Part shown: in pieces, positions 36,564 through 45,038 of the stretch
Numbering within the stretch: position 1 is the stretch's first letter
How the letters are laid out: each line of letters starts with the position of its first letter
DNA from: Akkermansia muciniphila
GTDB taxonomy: Bacteria > Verrucomicrobiota > Verrucomicrobiia > Verrucomicrobiales > Akkermansiaceae
Reading direction: 5' to 3'
Assembly (NCBI RefSeq): GCF_900184965.1
Contig: NZ_FXYA01000185.1
Span: 62,001-126,000 of the forward strand
Length of the DNA stretch: 64,000 nt
Notes under the pieces: generated by a model
The model's input: only the letters and a program-made list of their open reading frames with translations
Told to the model about the DNA's origin: nothing
Database searches by the model: none
Translations under genes and position numbers: made by a program

Positions 36564-37192
36564 AGTTGCTATGCGAATCAGTCTGTTTCAGTTATTCAGG
36601 CAAGCAGTGGATTTTTGAAAATTATAACAGGGTGTTCACTTCCGGAATCACCATTTTGAAAGGGTATTCCGGATGCGGGAAAACAACTCTGTTGAAAATT
36701 CTGGCGGGTTATCTGAGACCGCAGCGCGGGCGCGTCATTACTCCCCGGCGGAAGGTTCAGGCGGATTCACTCTATCGGCGCAAGGAGGTGAGTTACATGT
36801 TCCAGGGGCTTAATCTCCTTCCCCTGGCCACGGTGGAGAGAAATCTTCAATTATGCGCGGAAATGGCCATGCTGCCTAAAAAACAGTGGACGCGGAGGGC
36901 GGATGATTTGATTGCCCGCCTGGGCCTGGAATCGTTGAGGCATAAAAAAGCGGGGAGTTTGTCCGGCGGCCAGGCCCAGCGGGCGGCTCTTGCCCGCACG
37001 ATGATGAAGGATTCCGATGTGCTGCTTCTGGATGAACCTACTTCCGGCCTGGATGACGGCAATACGGAAATCATTAAAAATTTGATCAGGGAATACCCTG
37101 CTGACAAAATCTGCATTTTGAGCACGCATGATTCCCGGCTGTTCGACCTGACCCATGAAATCATTGATTTTAACCTGTCTGTATCTCTTTAA
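36560..37192 (+). CDS. ABC transporter ATP-binding protein (LolD/MacB/DevA-like)
   Basis: 210 residues. Walker A GYSGCGKTT near residue 34, Q-loop region MFQGLNLLPL, signature LSGGQAQR near residue 134, Walker B VLLLDEPTSGLDD and the switch histidine in ILSTHDSR. It is a compact stand-alone ATPase, shorter than typical (220-250) at the C-terminus. It overlaps its upstream gene by 4 nt and its downstream permease by 38 nt, a tight coupling. It would power the FtsX-type permease that follows. Confidence 0.92.
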   Translation: MKLLCESVCFSYSGKQWIFENYNRVFTSGITILKGYSGCGKTTLLKILAGYLRPQRGRVITPRRKVQADSLYRRKEVSYMFQGLNLLPLATVERNLQLCAEMAMLPKKQWTRRADDLIARLGLESLRHKKAGSLSGGQAQRAALARTMMKDSDVLLLDEPTSGLDDGNTEIIKNLIREYPADKICILSTHDSRLFDLTHEIIDFNLSVSL

Positions 37193-38300
37193 AGATACTC
37201 TCCACCGTTGGAAGGAACGCCCGGCCAGTCCCCTTTCACGGATTCTGGTGGCCTTTTTCCTTTCCCTGTGCGCGCTCTCTTTTCTCGCCAATTATGTTCT
37301 CTCCTCAAAAATGCTGCATGATGAAATCAGGAAGAACGGGGCGGACCTGATTATTGTTTTTGATACTGTGCGCGACGGGGACCCTTCCAAGAAAAATTTA
37401 CTGCAACATGAACTGCCGTCCCTGTATGGCTGCGATGTCCTGGTGCTGAATGACGCCCGTGCGGGTGTGGCGCGCGTGGGTAAGACAGTATTCCCCGTTC
37501 TGGAATACAACATGGAGTCCTGCTCCTTTCTTTCCGCGCTCGGGTTGGAGGACGTGGCCACCGTCCTTCTGTACAATCCCTCCCGGAGCCCGTTGCAGGC
37601 GGGGCCTTGTACGGTTACCATAGCGGATTTTGATTTTTCCCTGAATGCCTCCCCTTTGCCGGAGGGGCATTTGCTGGGCAGGCTGTATCCTTCCGGTGTC
37701 ATTTTAGCCCCGGAGGGAACTTTCAGCTCCGGACAGGAGGTCCCCATGGAGAATTGCCGCTATATCATCCGGGTGCATGAAATGACGGCGGCACGCATTC
37801 GGAGCATCGAAGAAGTGCTGAACAACATGGTGCGTTATGACGGCAGCATGACTATGGTTCAGACTCACGTGGGGCTGCTTGACAGGCTGGAAGTGCTGAT
37901 GGGCAACCAGACGGAGTGCAGGACGGGGTTTTCCCTCGGCATTGCGGTGATCGTCGGCATTCTGCTGACAGCCCTGGCATCCATGGAATTCCGCCAGAAT
38001 GAATATGTCTATACGCTGATGAAGAGCTTCGGGGTGCGCCCTGTTCTGCTGATTATGGCGTTTATCGTGGAAAACGCGTTCCTGATTGGCGTCTCCTTTG
38101 CGGGCGCCGTCTGGGCGTTCATGAAAACCCAGAGAATCGTCTTGGGGGAATTCTTTAAGCTGGGAAACTCCGTCCTGACTTATGCCGATATACGGCAGGA
38201 TTTGTGGCTGCTGGGCATTTCCCTGGCGGGGTGTGTGCTGCTTTCCTCCATCCCGGTCGCCTTTTCCGCCTGCCGTCCCATAGGGAAGGTGCTTAAGTAA
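37155..38300 (+). CDS. FtsX-like ABC transporter permease
   Basis: 381 residues. One membrane segment near residues 28-47, a large periplasmic domain to about residue 255, then three more membrane segments (about 258-277, 295-320, 350-373). This is the four-helix FtsX/MacB/LolC topology. The stretch SMEFRQNEYVYTLMKSFGVRP matches the coupling loop of that family. The start lies inside the ATPase gene (38-nt overlap); the next Met is too far in. In MacB the permease and ATPase are fused, while here they are split as in DevC/DevA or LolC/LolD. Confidence 0.85.
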   Translation: MKSLILTCLYLFKDTLHRWKERPASPLSRILVAFFLSLCALSFLANYVLSSKMLHDEIRKNGADLIIVFDTVRDGDPSKKNLLQHELPSLYGCDVLVLNDARAGVARVGKTVFPVLEYNMESCSFLSALGLEDVATVLLYNPSRSPLQAGPCTVTIADFDFSLNASPLPEGHLLGRLYPSGVILAPEGTFSSGQEVPMENCRYIIRVHEMTAARIRSIEEVLNNMVRYDGSMTMVQTHVGLLDRLEVLMGNQTECRTGFSLGIAVIVGILLTALASMEFRQNEYVYTLMKSFGVRPVLLIMAFIVENAFLIGVSFAGAVWAFMKTQRIVLGEFFKLGNSVLTYADIRQDLWLLGISLAGCVLLSSIPVAFSACRPIGKVLK

Positions 38301-38396
38301 GTGACGGGGATTCGGGATCTGCTTTCCGGCATGTCCGTCTTTGCCCGCCTGGGGGAAAAGGCTGGCTGTGTCCCGGCAGGGTGGGAGATACTGGAT

Positions 38397-38432
38397 AAAA
38401 AAATCCCTTCCCGCCATGAGAGCGGGAAGGGA
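38397..38432 (-). terminator. Terminator, minus-strand lipoprotein pair
   Basis: A perfect 11-bp stem (38404-38414 with 38422-38432) and seven T on the minus-strand side (complement of 38397-38403). It serves the lipoprotein genes ending at 38450 and may also stop transcripts of the permease operon. Confidence 0.85.
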
Positions 38433-38449
38433 CGTATGAAAAAAGGGGG

Positions 38450-38932
38450 TTATTGATCCAGCTGGGGGGGGACTCTGAAGTCTCTGATGACCGCCTGGCA
38501 GTTGTCCTGCTGGGTCTCCGTCTCGGTATATTCGGCGTCTCTGACGCTGCAAGTGGCGGAACCGAGGCCTTTGGAGATGTTGTGGGGGTTATACAGCACG
38601 ACGAGAGCGTCCAAATGGGAGGTTGTTGTGCCGTCATTGGATGACCAGTAAAAGCCTATCTGTTCCGCAGTGTCGGAGGCGGGCTTGTAGTTGATGACGT
38701 GAACGGATGCCGTCGAGGAGGTCGGGCTGGTTCCGGTGTAAATGGCGGCGTTGCTTTCTGAGGTTGTGATGAAGGAGAAGACGTAAGGATTGCCGTCCGG
38801 AAGCGTAATGTCCAACGTGCGCTGAAGGCCGATGGGAAGATAGGCCTGTTCACTGGAACTGGATCCGCCGCAACCGGAGAGGGTCCCAAGCCCGAGAGTA
38901 ATTAAAGCGGGAATGTAAAGGCGGGAATTCAT
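38450..38932 (-). CDS. Small lipoprotein of the Gly/Ser-rich family (2)
   Basis: 160 residues. The signal peptide ends in the lipobox LSGC, followed by GGSSSSEQ. The mature part (QRTLDITLPDGNPYVFSFITT, SSTASVHVINYKPASDTAEQIG) is Ser/Thr-rich and beta-type, with two later cysteines (SATCSVR and DNCQAV) that could form a disulfide. It follows the next upstream minus-strand lipoprotein by 27 nt and ends at a strong terminator, so the two form an operon. It lies between the exporter permease and the TolC-like gene. Confidence 0.75.
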   Translation of the reverse strand: MNSRLYIPALITLGLGTLSGCGGSSSSEQAYLPIGLQRTLDITLPDGNPYVFSFITTSESNAAIYTGTSPTSSTASVHVINYKPASDTAEQIGFYWSSNDGTTTSHLDALVVLYNPHNISKGLGSATCSVRDAEYTETETQQDNCQAVIRDFRVPPQLDQ

Positions 38933-38959
38933 ATCTTGATGAATAGAAGGTTGATGTTG

Positions 38960-39475
38960 TTAAGACTGGGATATGATGTTGATGCTGATGGTGATGCCGT
39001 CGATGGGGATGGGCGTCCTGTCTTCCGCTTGCATGTAGGAAATGCTGGCTCCGCCTTCTCCGGAAGAAGCATGGGTGGCGTTTTCAAAGGTTAACTGGGG
39101 GATCCTGATGGTGCTCATGAGGGTGTTGGGTTCTGAGGATGAACCGCTGTTTCTGTTGTAGGACAGACTCAGTTCCGCCGTGTTTTTCCCGGTTTTGGTA
39201 TAGGAATAAATGCCGGCTCCGTTCCACATGTTCATGTCTTCCCCTTGTGTCTGGATGATGAACATCCCGTTATCACCGGTGGTCATGTCAAAAATGGCGG
39301 GAAGCGTTATGGCGGCATCCGTAATGCCTGTTACCTGCATGTTTAACACCTTGCTGCCGATGGTGGAAGGCGCCAGGCCTTCAGCATCGGAACTGCTTCC
39401 GCCGCACTGAGCCAGCGTAAGAATGCCGAGGGTGCAGCAGACCGCAGAAAAAGAGGTAAAAAGAGGACGCATCAT
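38960..39475 (-). CDS. Small lipoprotein of the Gly/Ser-rich family (3)
   Basis: 171 residues. The signal peptide ends with the lipobox LAQC, then GGSSSDAEG. The mature domain holds NGAGIYSYTKTGKNTAELSLSY, a beta motif shared in spirit with the lipoprotein at 56018. I used ATG 39475; a second ATG follows directly. A -10-like TATTAT lies 6 nt before this start (39487-39482). The longer open frame upstream overlaps the TolC-like gene and is not supported. Confidence 0.75.
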   Translation of the reverse strand: MMRPLFTSFSAVCCTLGILTLAQCGGSSSDAEGLAPSTIGSKVLNMQVTGITDAAITLPAIFDMTTGDNGMFIIQTQGEDMNMWNGAGIYSYTKTGKNTAELSLSYNRNSGSSSEPNTLMSTIRIPQLTFENATHASSGEGGASISYMQAEDRTPIPIDGITISINIISQS

Positions 39476-39630
39476 AAGAGGATAATAATTTTCCGATAAA
39501 CTGTGATATCGCACTTGATTTGTCAAGATAGGAATCGGATGGCAAGTATTTTTTACACGGGAAAGGGAAAAACCGGATTCCCTGCGCTCCGGCCCCTTTT
39601 TCCTTCTTCCCCGGCCTGCCGTGTTGATGC

Positions 39631-39658
39631 TTGACTTTTCAGGGGCAGGAGCTATGTA
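39631..39658 (+). promoter_or_regulatory. Promoter for the TolC-like gene
   Basis: TTGACT (39631-39636), 16-nt spacer containing TTCAGGGGC, TATGTA (39653-39658), 13 nt before the ATG at 39672. The spacer resembles that of the promoter at 41011. Confidence 0.5.
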
Positions 39659-39671
39659 ACAAGGGGCCTGT

Positions 39672-40961
39672 ATGTTCCCTTTTCCCCCGGTTGTCCGTTC
39701 TTTCCTGTTTTCCCTGTTTGAAGTGGCGTGGCTGAGGGCTGCGTTGCGCTTCTGCCTCTGTGCGGCGGTATGCGCCTCCTGCTCCGTGGACAGGCACATG
39801 GAAAAAAAAGCGGGGGAATTGATGGCCAGGATGGATGCCGTTCCCGATTGGCGGCAGCTGCCGCGGAAGGAAATTTCATGGAGCCAGGCTCTGGAGATGA
39901 TGATGGAGCGGAATATTGACCTGAAAAAATCGGAACAGTCTCTCAAGACGACAAAACGTTCCGTCATCAATGTTTTTACCCAGATTATCCCCGGCGTCAA
40001 TCTGGACTGGATGCTGACCAAGGAATTGAGCGACCTGGCCAACGTGACGGCCAGCGATGTGGAATACAACACGAACATCCTGTTCAACATGCCGTCCCTC
40101 ACCCAGATCCCGTTTGATTATTATTCCGCCAAGGCGGCCGTTTATACGGCGGAAAAGACGCTGGAAATGAAAAAAAGGGAGCTGGTGGCCAGATTGTACC
40201 AGCAGGTGCTTTCTTACCGGAATGCGCAGATCAGCTACAATAACCAGCTGGGCTCCCTGCCTTATGACGATGATGGCGTCCAGAAAAAGAAGCTGGACGT
40301 GGAACGGGAACGGAATTTGAATGAGATTTCCCAGGGTTTTGCCGTGCTGCTGGGGAATATGGACGCCCGGTGGCTGGTGAAGCCTGAAACGATGCCCAGA
40401 CTGGATTGGGGCAGGTACAGGGCGGCGTCCCGCCAACTGGATCTGCTGGTGGTGACGATGGTGGCCATGGAGCTGGAAGCTTCCCGCCTCCAGGTGTTGA
40501 ATGCCAAGCTGAAGTTCCTGCCTTCCGTGGATATTAATTTTTACAGCCCCACTCTGTTTTCCAGCACGGGCGGGACGTACGGCGGTTTTTTTGCGGGCGC
40601 GGGCGATATGAAGGTGAACATGAGCCTGCGGGAAGAGCTGGATACGCGCCTGACCTCCTGGTTTCAGTATAAATCGGCCAAGGAAAGCCACGAACTGCTG
40701 CAGCGTGAAGTGGTGATGGAACTGCAGCGGCGGCGCATCAAGATAGCCGCGCTGCTGGAGAGCCGCAGGAGGTTTGAACTTTGGCGGGGGGTGCTGATGA
40801 AGGAAATCGCGTTCAAGGAGTCCAGATTATCCGTTTCCGGAGAGGAATATCTGGAACAGAGGAAGGATATCAGGAAAATGTATGCTGACCTGGATAATGA
40901 AGCTTCCAAGAATGCGGAGGTGGAAGCGGCTCTCATCATGGAATACGGCTGGCTGAAGTAA
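39672..40961 (+). CDS. TolC-like outer-membrane lipoprotein of an exporter
   Basis: 429 residues. The signal peptide has a possible lipobox ending in CASC (near residue 37). The rest is a tandem alpha-helical/barrel pattern typical of outer-membrane efflux proteins: EISWSQALEMMMERNIDLKKSEQSLK (about 67-92), long coiled-coil stretches, and a second repeat from about residue 260. It lies downstream of the adaptor-ATPase-permease operon, separated by the lipoproteins on the other strand, and is the likely outer-membrane duct. Length is typical. Confidence 0.8.
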   Translation: MFPFPPVVRSFLFSLFEVAWLRAALRFCLCAAVCASCSVDRHMEKKAGELMARMDAVPDWRQLPRKEISWSQALEMMMERNIDLKKSEQSLKTTKRSVINVFTQIIPGVNLDWMLTKELSDLANVTASDVEYNTNILFNMPSLTQIPFDYYSAKAAVYTAEKTLEMKKRELVARLYQQVLSYRNAQISYNNQLGSLPYDDDGVQKKKLDVERERNLNEISQGFAVLLGNMDARWLVKPETMPRLDWGRYRAASRQLDLLVVTMVAMELEASRLQVLNAKLKFLPSVDINFYSPTLFSSTGGTYGGFFAGAGDMKVNMSLREELDTRLTSWFQYKSAKESHELLQREVVMELQRRRIKIAALLESRRRFELWRGVLMKEIAFKESRLSVSGEEYLEQRKDIRKMYADLDNEASKNAEVEAALIMEYGWLK

Positions 40962-41010
40962 GGCAACGGAGGATGAGGGGCTTCCCTGTGTGACTGCGGG
41001 GCTTCCTTTC

Positions 41011-41039
41011 TTGATGCTTTCAGGGGCTTGTGCTATGAT
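41011..41039 (+). promoter_or_regulatory. Promoter for the 41046 gene, probably leaderless
   Basis: TTGATG (41011-41016), 17-nt spacer containing TTTCAGGGGC, TATGAT (41034-41039), then 6 nt to the ATG at 41046. Confidence 0.65.
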
Positions 41040-41045
41040 CCGGAT

Positions 41046-42002
41046 ATGCAAAAAGTTCGGCAGCCCGCGGGCACGGCATTGATGATTCTGGCTTTCCCGG
41101 CCGCCATTTACGGAGCGTTTCCATGGGGAATTGCCCTGGGGGCCTTTTTGTTTTTGCTGGGGGTGATTGTGGCGACCAGCCGTTTTTCCGCCATAGTCTG
41201 GTCATGGTGCCTGTTTTCCCTGGGAATGTATCTGGCGGCTCCTTTTATCTGGATGTGGAATCCGGACTATTTTTTCAGCCGTTCGTTTGACGTTCTGTTG
41301 ATAAGCGGCTGTCTGGTGGGCAGCCTGGTGTTGCTTACGATCCGGTTCGCGGTTATTCCCGTGCTGTGGCCCAGGGTTTTCCGCTACTTCGTGGAAGGAA
41401 GCCCCACGCTGGAGGATCTGGCCCCGGAGAAGGGAAAGACGGTGGCTGAACTGCGGGGCGGCATAGAACGCAGACAGGTGAATTTCCTGTTCGGGCATGC
41501 GGACCGGGAACTGGTGGAAAAGTGGGGGAAAATAGCCCAGGGAATCGTAGCTCTTTCCAAAAGCCGCAAACGGCTGGCCATATGGGCTGTAGGTATTTTC
41601 CTGGTCTGGCCCGCAGCCGTGTTTTTCCTTTCCGGGGGGATGAGCGGCGCGCTGGACCGGGATATTGACCGCATGTGGGAGACCCGTCTGTTCCGGGACG
41701 GCATGGTGGTTTCCAGCCCAGCGGCGATGAATGCGGCGCGCCGCGTTTTCAGGGATGCCCGGGCTCTGCGGGGGCTGACGATGGAGCAGGCGCGCGCGTG
41801 GCTGAGGACGGATCGCAGGAATGCGGCATTCAAATTGGGCAAACCCCGTTACGATTTTGAAAAGGATGAAACCGTGCTGGTGCTTTCAGATGGGAGGGAT
41901 TCCATCCGCCTGGTGGCGGTTTTCAATGATGCGGGGCAGATTACCCATTCCTGGCCTGAGGAGTATATGACTTTGATGGTCAGGGATCTGGAGAAAAATT
42001 GA
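41046..42002 (+). CDS. Integral membrane protein of unknown function
   Basis: 318 residues. Four hydrophobic segments at about residues 12-50, 52-70, 85-105 and a later one near 180-200 alternate with a soluble region (about 115-175), then a C-terminal soluble domain of about 110 residues (residues 210-318) that contains AARRVFRDARALRGLTMEQAR and ends TLMVRDLEKN. I do not recognise the family. The promoter hexamer ends 6 nt before this ATG, and an in-frame TTG at 41028 is inside the promoter and cannot be used. It converges on the next gene. Confidence 0.7.
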   Translation: MQKVRQPAGTALMILAFPAAIYGAFPWGIALGAFLFLLGVIVATSRFSAIVWSWCLFSLGMYLAAPFIWMWNPDYFFSRSFDVLLISGCLVGSLVLLTIRFAVIPVLWPRVFRYFVEGSPTLEDLAPEKGKTVAELRGGIERRQVNFLFGHADRELVEKWGKIAQGIVALSKSRKRLAIWAVGIFLVWPAAVFFLSGGMSGALDRDIDRMWETRLFRDGMVVSSPAAMNAARRVFRDARALRGLTMEQARAWLRTDRRNAAFKLGKPRYDFEKDETVLVLSDGRDSIRLVAVFNDAGQITHSWPEEYMTLMVRDLEKN

Positions 42003-42050
42003 ATGCCGGGGGCGGAAGGGGATTATTGCCCGGCAGGACACCCGGTGATT

Positions 42051-42074
42051 GCGGAAGGCCCTGCGGCTTTCCGC
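42051..42074. terminator. Hairpin between convergent genes
   Basis: A 10-bp stem with one G-U pair (42051-42060 with 42065-42074) and a CTGC loop, next to the stop of the minus-strand gene. No U-tract. Confidence 0.4.
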
Positions 42075-42904
42075 TACAGCGTGCGCTTTTGCGGAGGCGT
42101 CAGGTTCAGCCTGCCTTCACTGATATGAATGCCCATGCCGCTTTCTTCAATCATGTGGATGAGCGGCAGATAGGCCTGAAGCAGGTTTTCAAACGCGGGC
42201 AGGAGAAAGATCATGTAACCCTGGGGAACGGAGAGGCTGCCGATGGTGCCCCCCACGTGGATTCCTCCCGGCAGCGTTTCGTCATTGTAGAATTCGAAGC
42301 GGGTCTGCACCGCCATGTAGTTGTGCGGGTCCAGGGATTGAAAGGGCGTCAGGAACAGGGAGATCGTCTGGCGGGAGTCGATGCCCGTATAGCGTTCGAT
42401 GATGATCTCCATGTATCCTTCCCCGATGGTGCCGTCCGGCCGTTCCTTGCCGCCGTGCAGCCGGATGCCTGCCGCCGGGTTGATGGCGAAGATGGCCAGG
42501 GCTCCGTGTTGCAGGGGATGGATGGAGGAAGCCAGATAGCGGTTGATGTCTTCTTCCGAGAATGAAACGGAGGCGTCCCTGTTGATGGCCTGTTTCAGGA
42601 TTCTGGGGATATCCGGGGCGTTTTCCCTTTGGCGGAAGCCGGGCAGGTCGTCCGTTTTCTGCGGGCACCAGGAGGAGTAAACCAGCCAGGCAATAGCGGC
42701 CAGAATAGCTATGGTCAGCAGGAAAATGAGATTGCCGATCAGGGAGAAAGGCGTTTTTTCACGAACGGGTTTTTCCCGGGAGCCCTGATCTTCCGGATCG
42801 TAGAAATGTTCCACGATGTTTTCATGTTCCGGCAGGTCGCGCAGGGATTCTCTGCCGGCGGCGCCGTTCCGGGGGGCGCCTTCATTGTCGGAGCTGGGTG
42901 CCAT
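42074..42904 (-). CDS. Single-pass membrane protein of unknown function
   Basis: 276 residues. A cytoplasmic N-terminal tail of about 52 residues, one transmembrane segment (about 53-75, LIGNLIFLLTIAILAAIAW), and a periplasmic domain with FSEEDINRYLASSI, GEGYMEIIIERYTGIDSRQTISLFL and RFEFYNDETLPGG, suggesting a beta-rich fold. I do not recognise the family. It starts 17 nt after the end of menB on the same strand, so the two are probably one transcript. Confidence 0.7.
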   Translation of the reverse strand: MAPSSDNEGAPRNGAAGRESLRDLPEHENIVEHFYDPEDQGSREKPVREKTPFSLIGNLIFLLTIAILAAIAWLVYSSWCPQKTDDLPGFRQRENAPDIPRILKQAINRDASVSFSEEDINRYLASSIHPLQHGALAIFAINPAAGIRLHGGKERPDGTIGEGYMEIIIERYTGIDSRQTISLFLTPFQSLDPHNYMAVQTRFEFYNDETLPGGIHVGGTIGSLSVPQGYMIFLLPAFENLLQAYLPLIHMIEESGMGIHISEGRLNLTPPQKRTL

Positions 42905-42921
42905 GGTGCGGAGGGGGGAGG

Positions 42922-43746
42922 TTACGGAAGTCTGGGGAATTTGGAGAAATCCGGAGCGCGTTTTTCAACGAAGGCGTTTTTGCCTTCCTTCGCTTCTTCG
43001 CTCATGTAATAGAGCAGGGTGGCGTTGCCGGCCAGGTCCAGCAGCCCCATCTGCCCGTCGCAGTCGGCGTTCAGGGAGGCTTTCAGGCAGCGCAGGGCCA
43101 GAGGGCTGTGACGGAGCATCTGGCGGCACCAGGAGAGCGTTTCCTCCTCCAGGTTCTCCAGGGGCACCACGGTGTTGACCAGCCCCATGTCCAGTGCTTG
43201 CCGGGCGTCGTACTGCCGGCACAGGTACCAGATTTCCCGCGCTTTTTTCTGGCCCACGATGCGCGCCAGGTAGGAGGAGCCGAGGCCTCCGTCAAAGGAG
43301 CCTACTTTGGGACCAGTCTGTCCGAATTTGGCGTTGTCCGCGGCGATGGTGAGGTCACAGACGACGTGGAGGACGTGGCCTCCGCCGATGGCGTATCCGG
43401 CCACCATGGCGACGACGGGCTTGGGCATGGTGCGGATGGTGCGCTGCACGTCCAGAATATTCAGGCGCGGCACGCCGTCTTCTCCGATGTAGCCGGCGTC
43501 TCCGCGCACTTTCTGGTCGCCTCCGGAGCAGAAAGCGTCCGGGCCTTCCCCCGTCAGGATGACTACGCCCACCTTGGGGTCTTCATGGGCGGCGTTCAGG
43601 GCGTTGAGCATTTCATGCACGGTCAGGGGACGGAACGCATTGCGGACGTGGGGGCGGTTGATCGTGATTTTTGCGATGCTGCCGTCGTCCGTTGTTTCAT
43701 ACTTGATGTCCGTGTATTCCCTGGCGGTGGTCCATTGTGCGCTCAT
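42922..43746 (-). CDS. menB: 1,4-dihydroxy-2-naphthoyl-CoA synthase
   Basis: 274 residues. It closes the second ring in menaquinone synthesis. Crotonase-fold marks are present: [14 protein letters not shown] near residue 72, [19 protein letters not shown] near residue 113, [24 protein letters not shown] near residue 138 and the C-terminal [18 protein letters not shown]. These are diagnostic of MenB rather than other enoyl-CoA hydratases. No other men genes are visible here. The putative neighbour at 42074 follows it in the same direction. Confidence 0.96.
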   Translation of the reverse strand: MSAQWTTAREYTDIKYETTDDGSIAKITINRPHVRNAFRPLTVHEMLNALNAAHEDPKVGVVILTGEGPDAFCSGGDQKVRGDAGYIGEDGVPRLNILDVQRTIRTMPKPVVAMVAGYAIGGGHVLHVVCDLTIAADNAKFGQTGPKVGSFDGGLGSSYLARIVGQKKAREIWYLCRQYDARQALDMGLVNTVVPLENLEEETLSWCRQMLRHSPLALRCLKASLNADCDGQMGLLDLAGNATLLYYMSEEAKEGKNAFVEKRAPDFSKFPRLP

Positions 43747-43924
43747 ACGGATTACTTTAATAAGGCGCTTGGCAATGGGAAGCCTAAAATGCGCCGCCTT
43801 TCCGTTCCGGTATGTCGGGAACCTGCGGGACTGGGGCTGCGCGGCGGCCGCAGGCGTTTTCCTCGCCGATTCCGGTGTTTTCCCGGCAGGCTCTCCGGCG
43901 GCCGGAAGCTGGCGGCTTTTGTCA

Positions 43925-43952
43925 TTTACGGCCTGCGCTTCTGTGCTACATT
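43925..43952 (+). promoter_or_regulatory. Possible promoter for the ATPase/nuclease pair
   Basis: TTTACG (43925-43930), 16-nt spacer, TACATT (43947-43952), 9 nt before the ATG at 43962. The -35 is only a partial match. Confidence 0.35.
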
Positions 43953-43961
43953 GGGAACGGT

Positions 43962-45038
43962 ATGATACATGACCTACTGGTGAGCGGCGTGACGGTGTTT
44001 TCCGGGAGAGAGCATTTTGAATTTGTTCCGGGAATCAATGTGGTGGTGGGGGGCAATGATTCCGGCAAAAGCCATTTGCTGAAATTATGTTATACCGTGG
44101 CCAAGTGGAGCGCTGACGGGGGAAGGAAATCCCTGCCGGAGAAATGGGCGGAGGAACAGCGGCTCAGGAAAGACCTGATGCGGGTGTTCGCGTCCCGCGG
44201 GCTGGCCGGGCTGACGGCCCGGAACCGGGGAAACGCCCATGCGCGCGTGGAGGCCTCCATGGAGGGGGACGGCGTGCCGGAGGGCATGGGAAACCTGGTG
44301 TTTGATTTCCAGGCGGGGCATGAAGAAGAAGGGCTGAGCATCCGGGAAATGCCCCGGCGTTTTCTGAACGTGCCGGTGGTGTTCCTGGCGGCGCGGGAGG
44401 TTTTGACCATTTATCCGAGCTTTGTTCAAGTAGGGAGCAGGTTCCCCGAGTTTCTGGACGGCGGCAGCTGGGATCTCTGCCGTTATCTGGACATGGAGGC
44501 GGAAGCGGAACCCATCAGCACGGATGCCAGGCGCGTGGTTGCCAGGCTGGAAAAAATTATCGGGGGAAAGGTGGTGAAGCGTGACGGGCGTTTCTTTTTG
44601 CAGCGCCCCGGACAGCAGCCGATAGAAATGAGCCTGGTGGCGGAAGGATTCAAAAGGCTAGGAACGCTGAGCTACCTGATCCGGAACGGTTCCGTGAAAA
44701 AAGGTTCCGTCCTGTTTTGGGATGAACCGGAAATGAATCTGAACGCCTCCCACCTGCCCGTGCTGGTGAAAACCCTGACGGGGCTTGCCAAGGCGGGGGT
44801 GCAGGTTATGTTGTCCTCCCACAGCCTGTTCCTGCTGCGGGAGCTGATGATTCAGCTCTCCGAACCCCGCAATGCCATGGTGCAGAGAAAGTTTTTCGGG
44901 ATGAGCGTGCCGCGGGGGGGGCATGCCGGGGTAAGGGTGTCCTGGGGGGAATCCCTGGAGGACGTGGGGCCTATCGAGTCTCTTGAAGCGGAAATCGAAC
45001 AGGCGGACAGGTATTTGAAGCTGAGTTATGAGTCATAA
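43962..45038 (+). CDS. AAA15/AAA21-type ATPase of a two-gene operon
   Basis: 358 residues. An ABC-like ATPase of the OLD/AAA15 superfamily: Walker [10 protein letters not shown] near residue 29, the family-like [15 protein letters not shown] stretch near residue 140, signature-like [13 protein letters not shown] near residue 227, Walker [14 protein letters not shown] near residue 245 and the switch region [14 protein letters not shown] near residue 282. There is no Toprim domain. Proteins of this type are often partnered with a toxic or nuclease effector in defence systems. Start ATG 43962 was chosen; upstream in-frame codons give Arg/Pro-rich residues unlike any family. Its end overlaps the next gene by 11 nt. 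Confidence 0.85.
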   Translation: MIHDLLVSGVTVFSGREHFEFVPGINVVVGGNDSGKSHLLKLCYTVAKWSADGGRKSLPEKWAEEQRLRKDLMRVFASRGLAGLTARNRGNAHARVEASMEGDGVPEGMGNLVFDFQAGHEEEGLSIREMPRRFLNVPVVFLAAREVLTIYPSFVQVGSRFPEFLDGGSWDLCRYLDMEAEAEPISTDARRVVARLEKIIGGKVVKRDGRFFLQRPGQQPIEMSLVAEGFKRLGTLSYLIRNGSVKKGSVLFWDEPEMNLNASHLPVLVKTLTGLAKAGVQVMLSSHSLFLLRELMIQLSEPRNAMVQRKFFGMSVPRGGHAGVRVSWGESLEDVGPIESLEAEIEQADRYLKLSYES

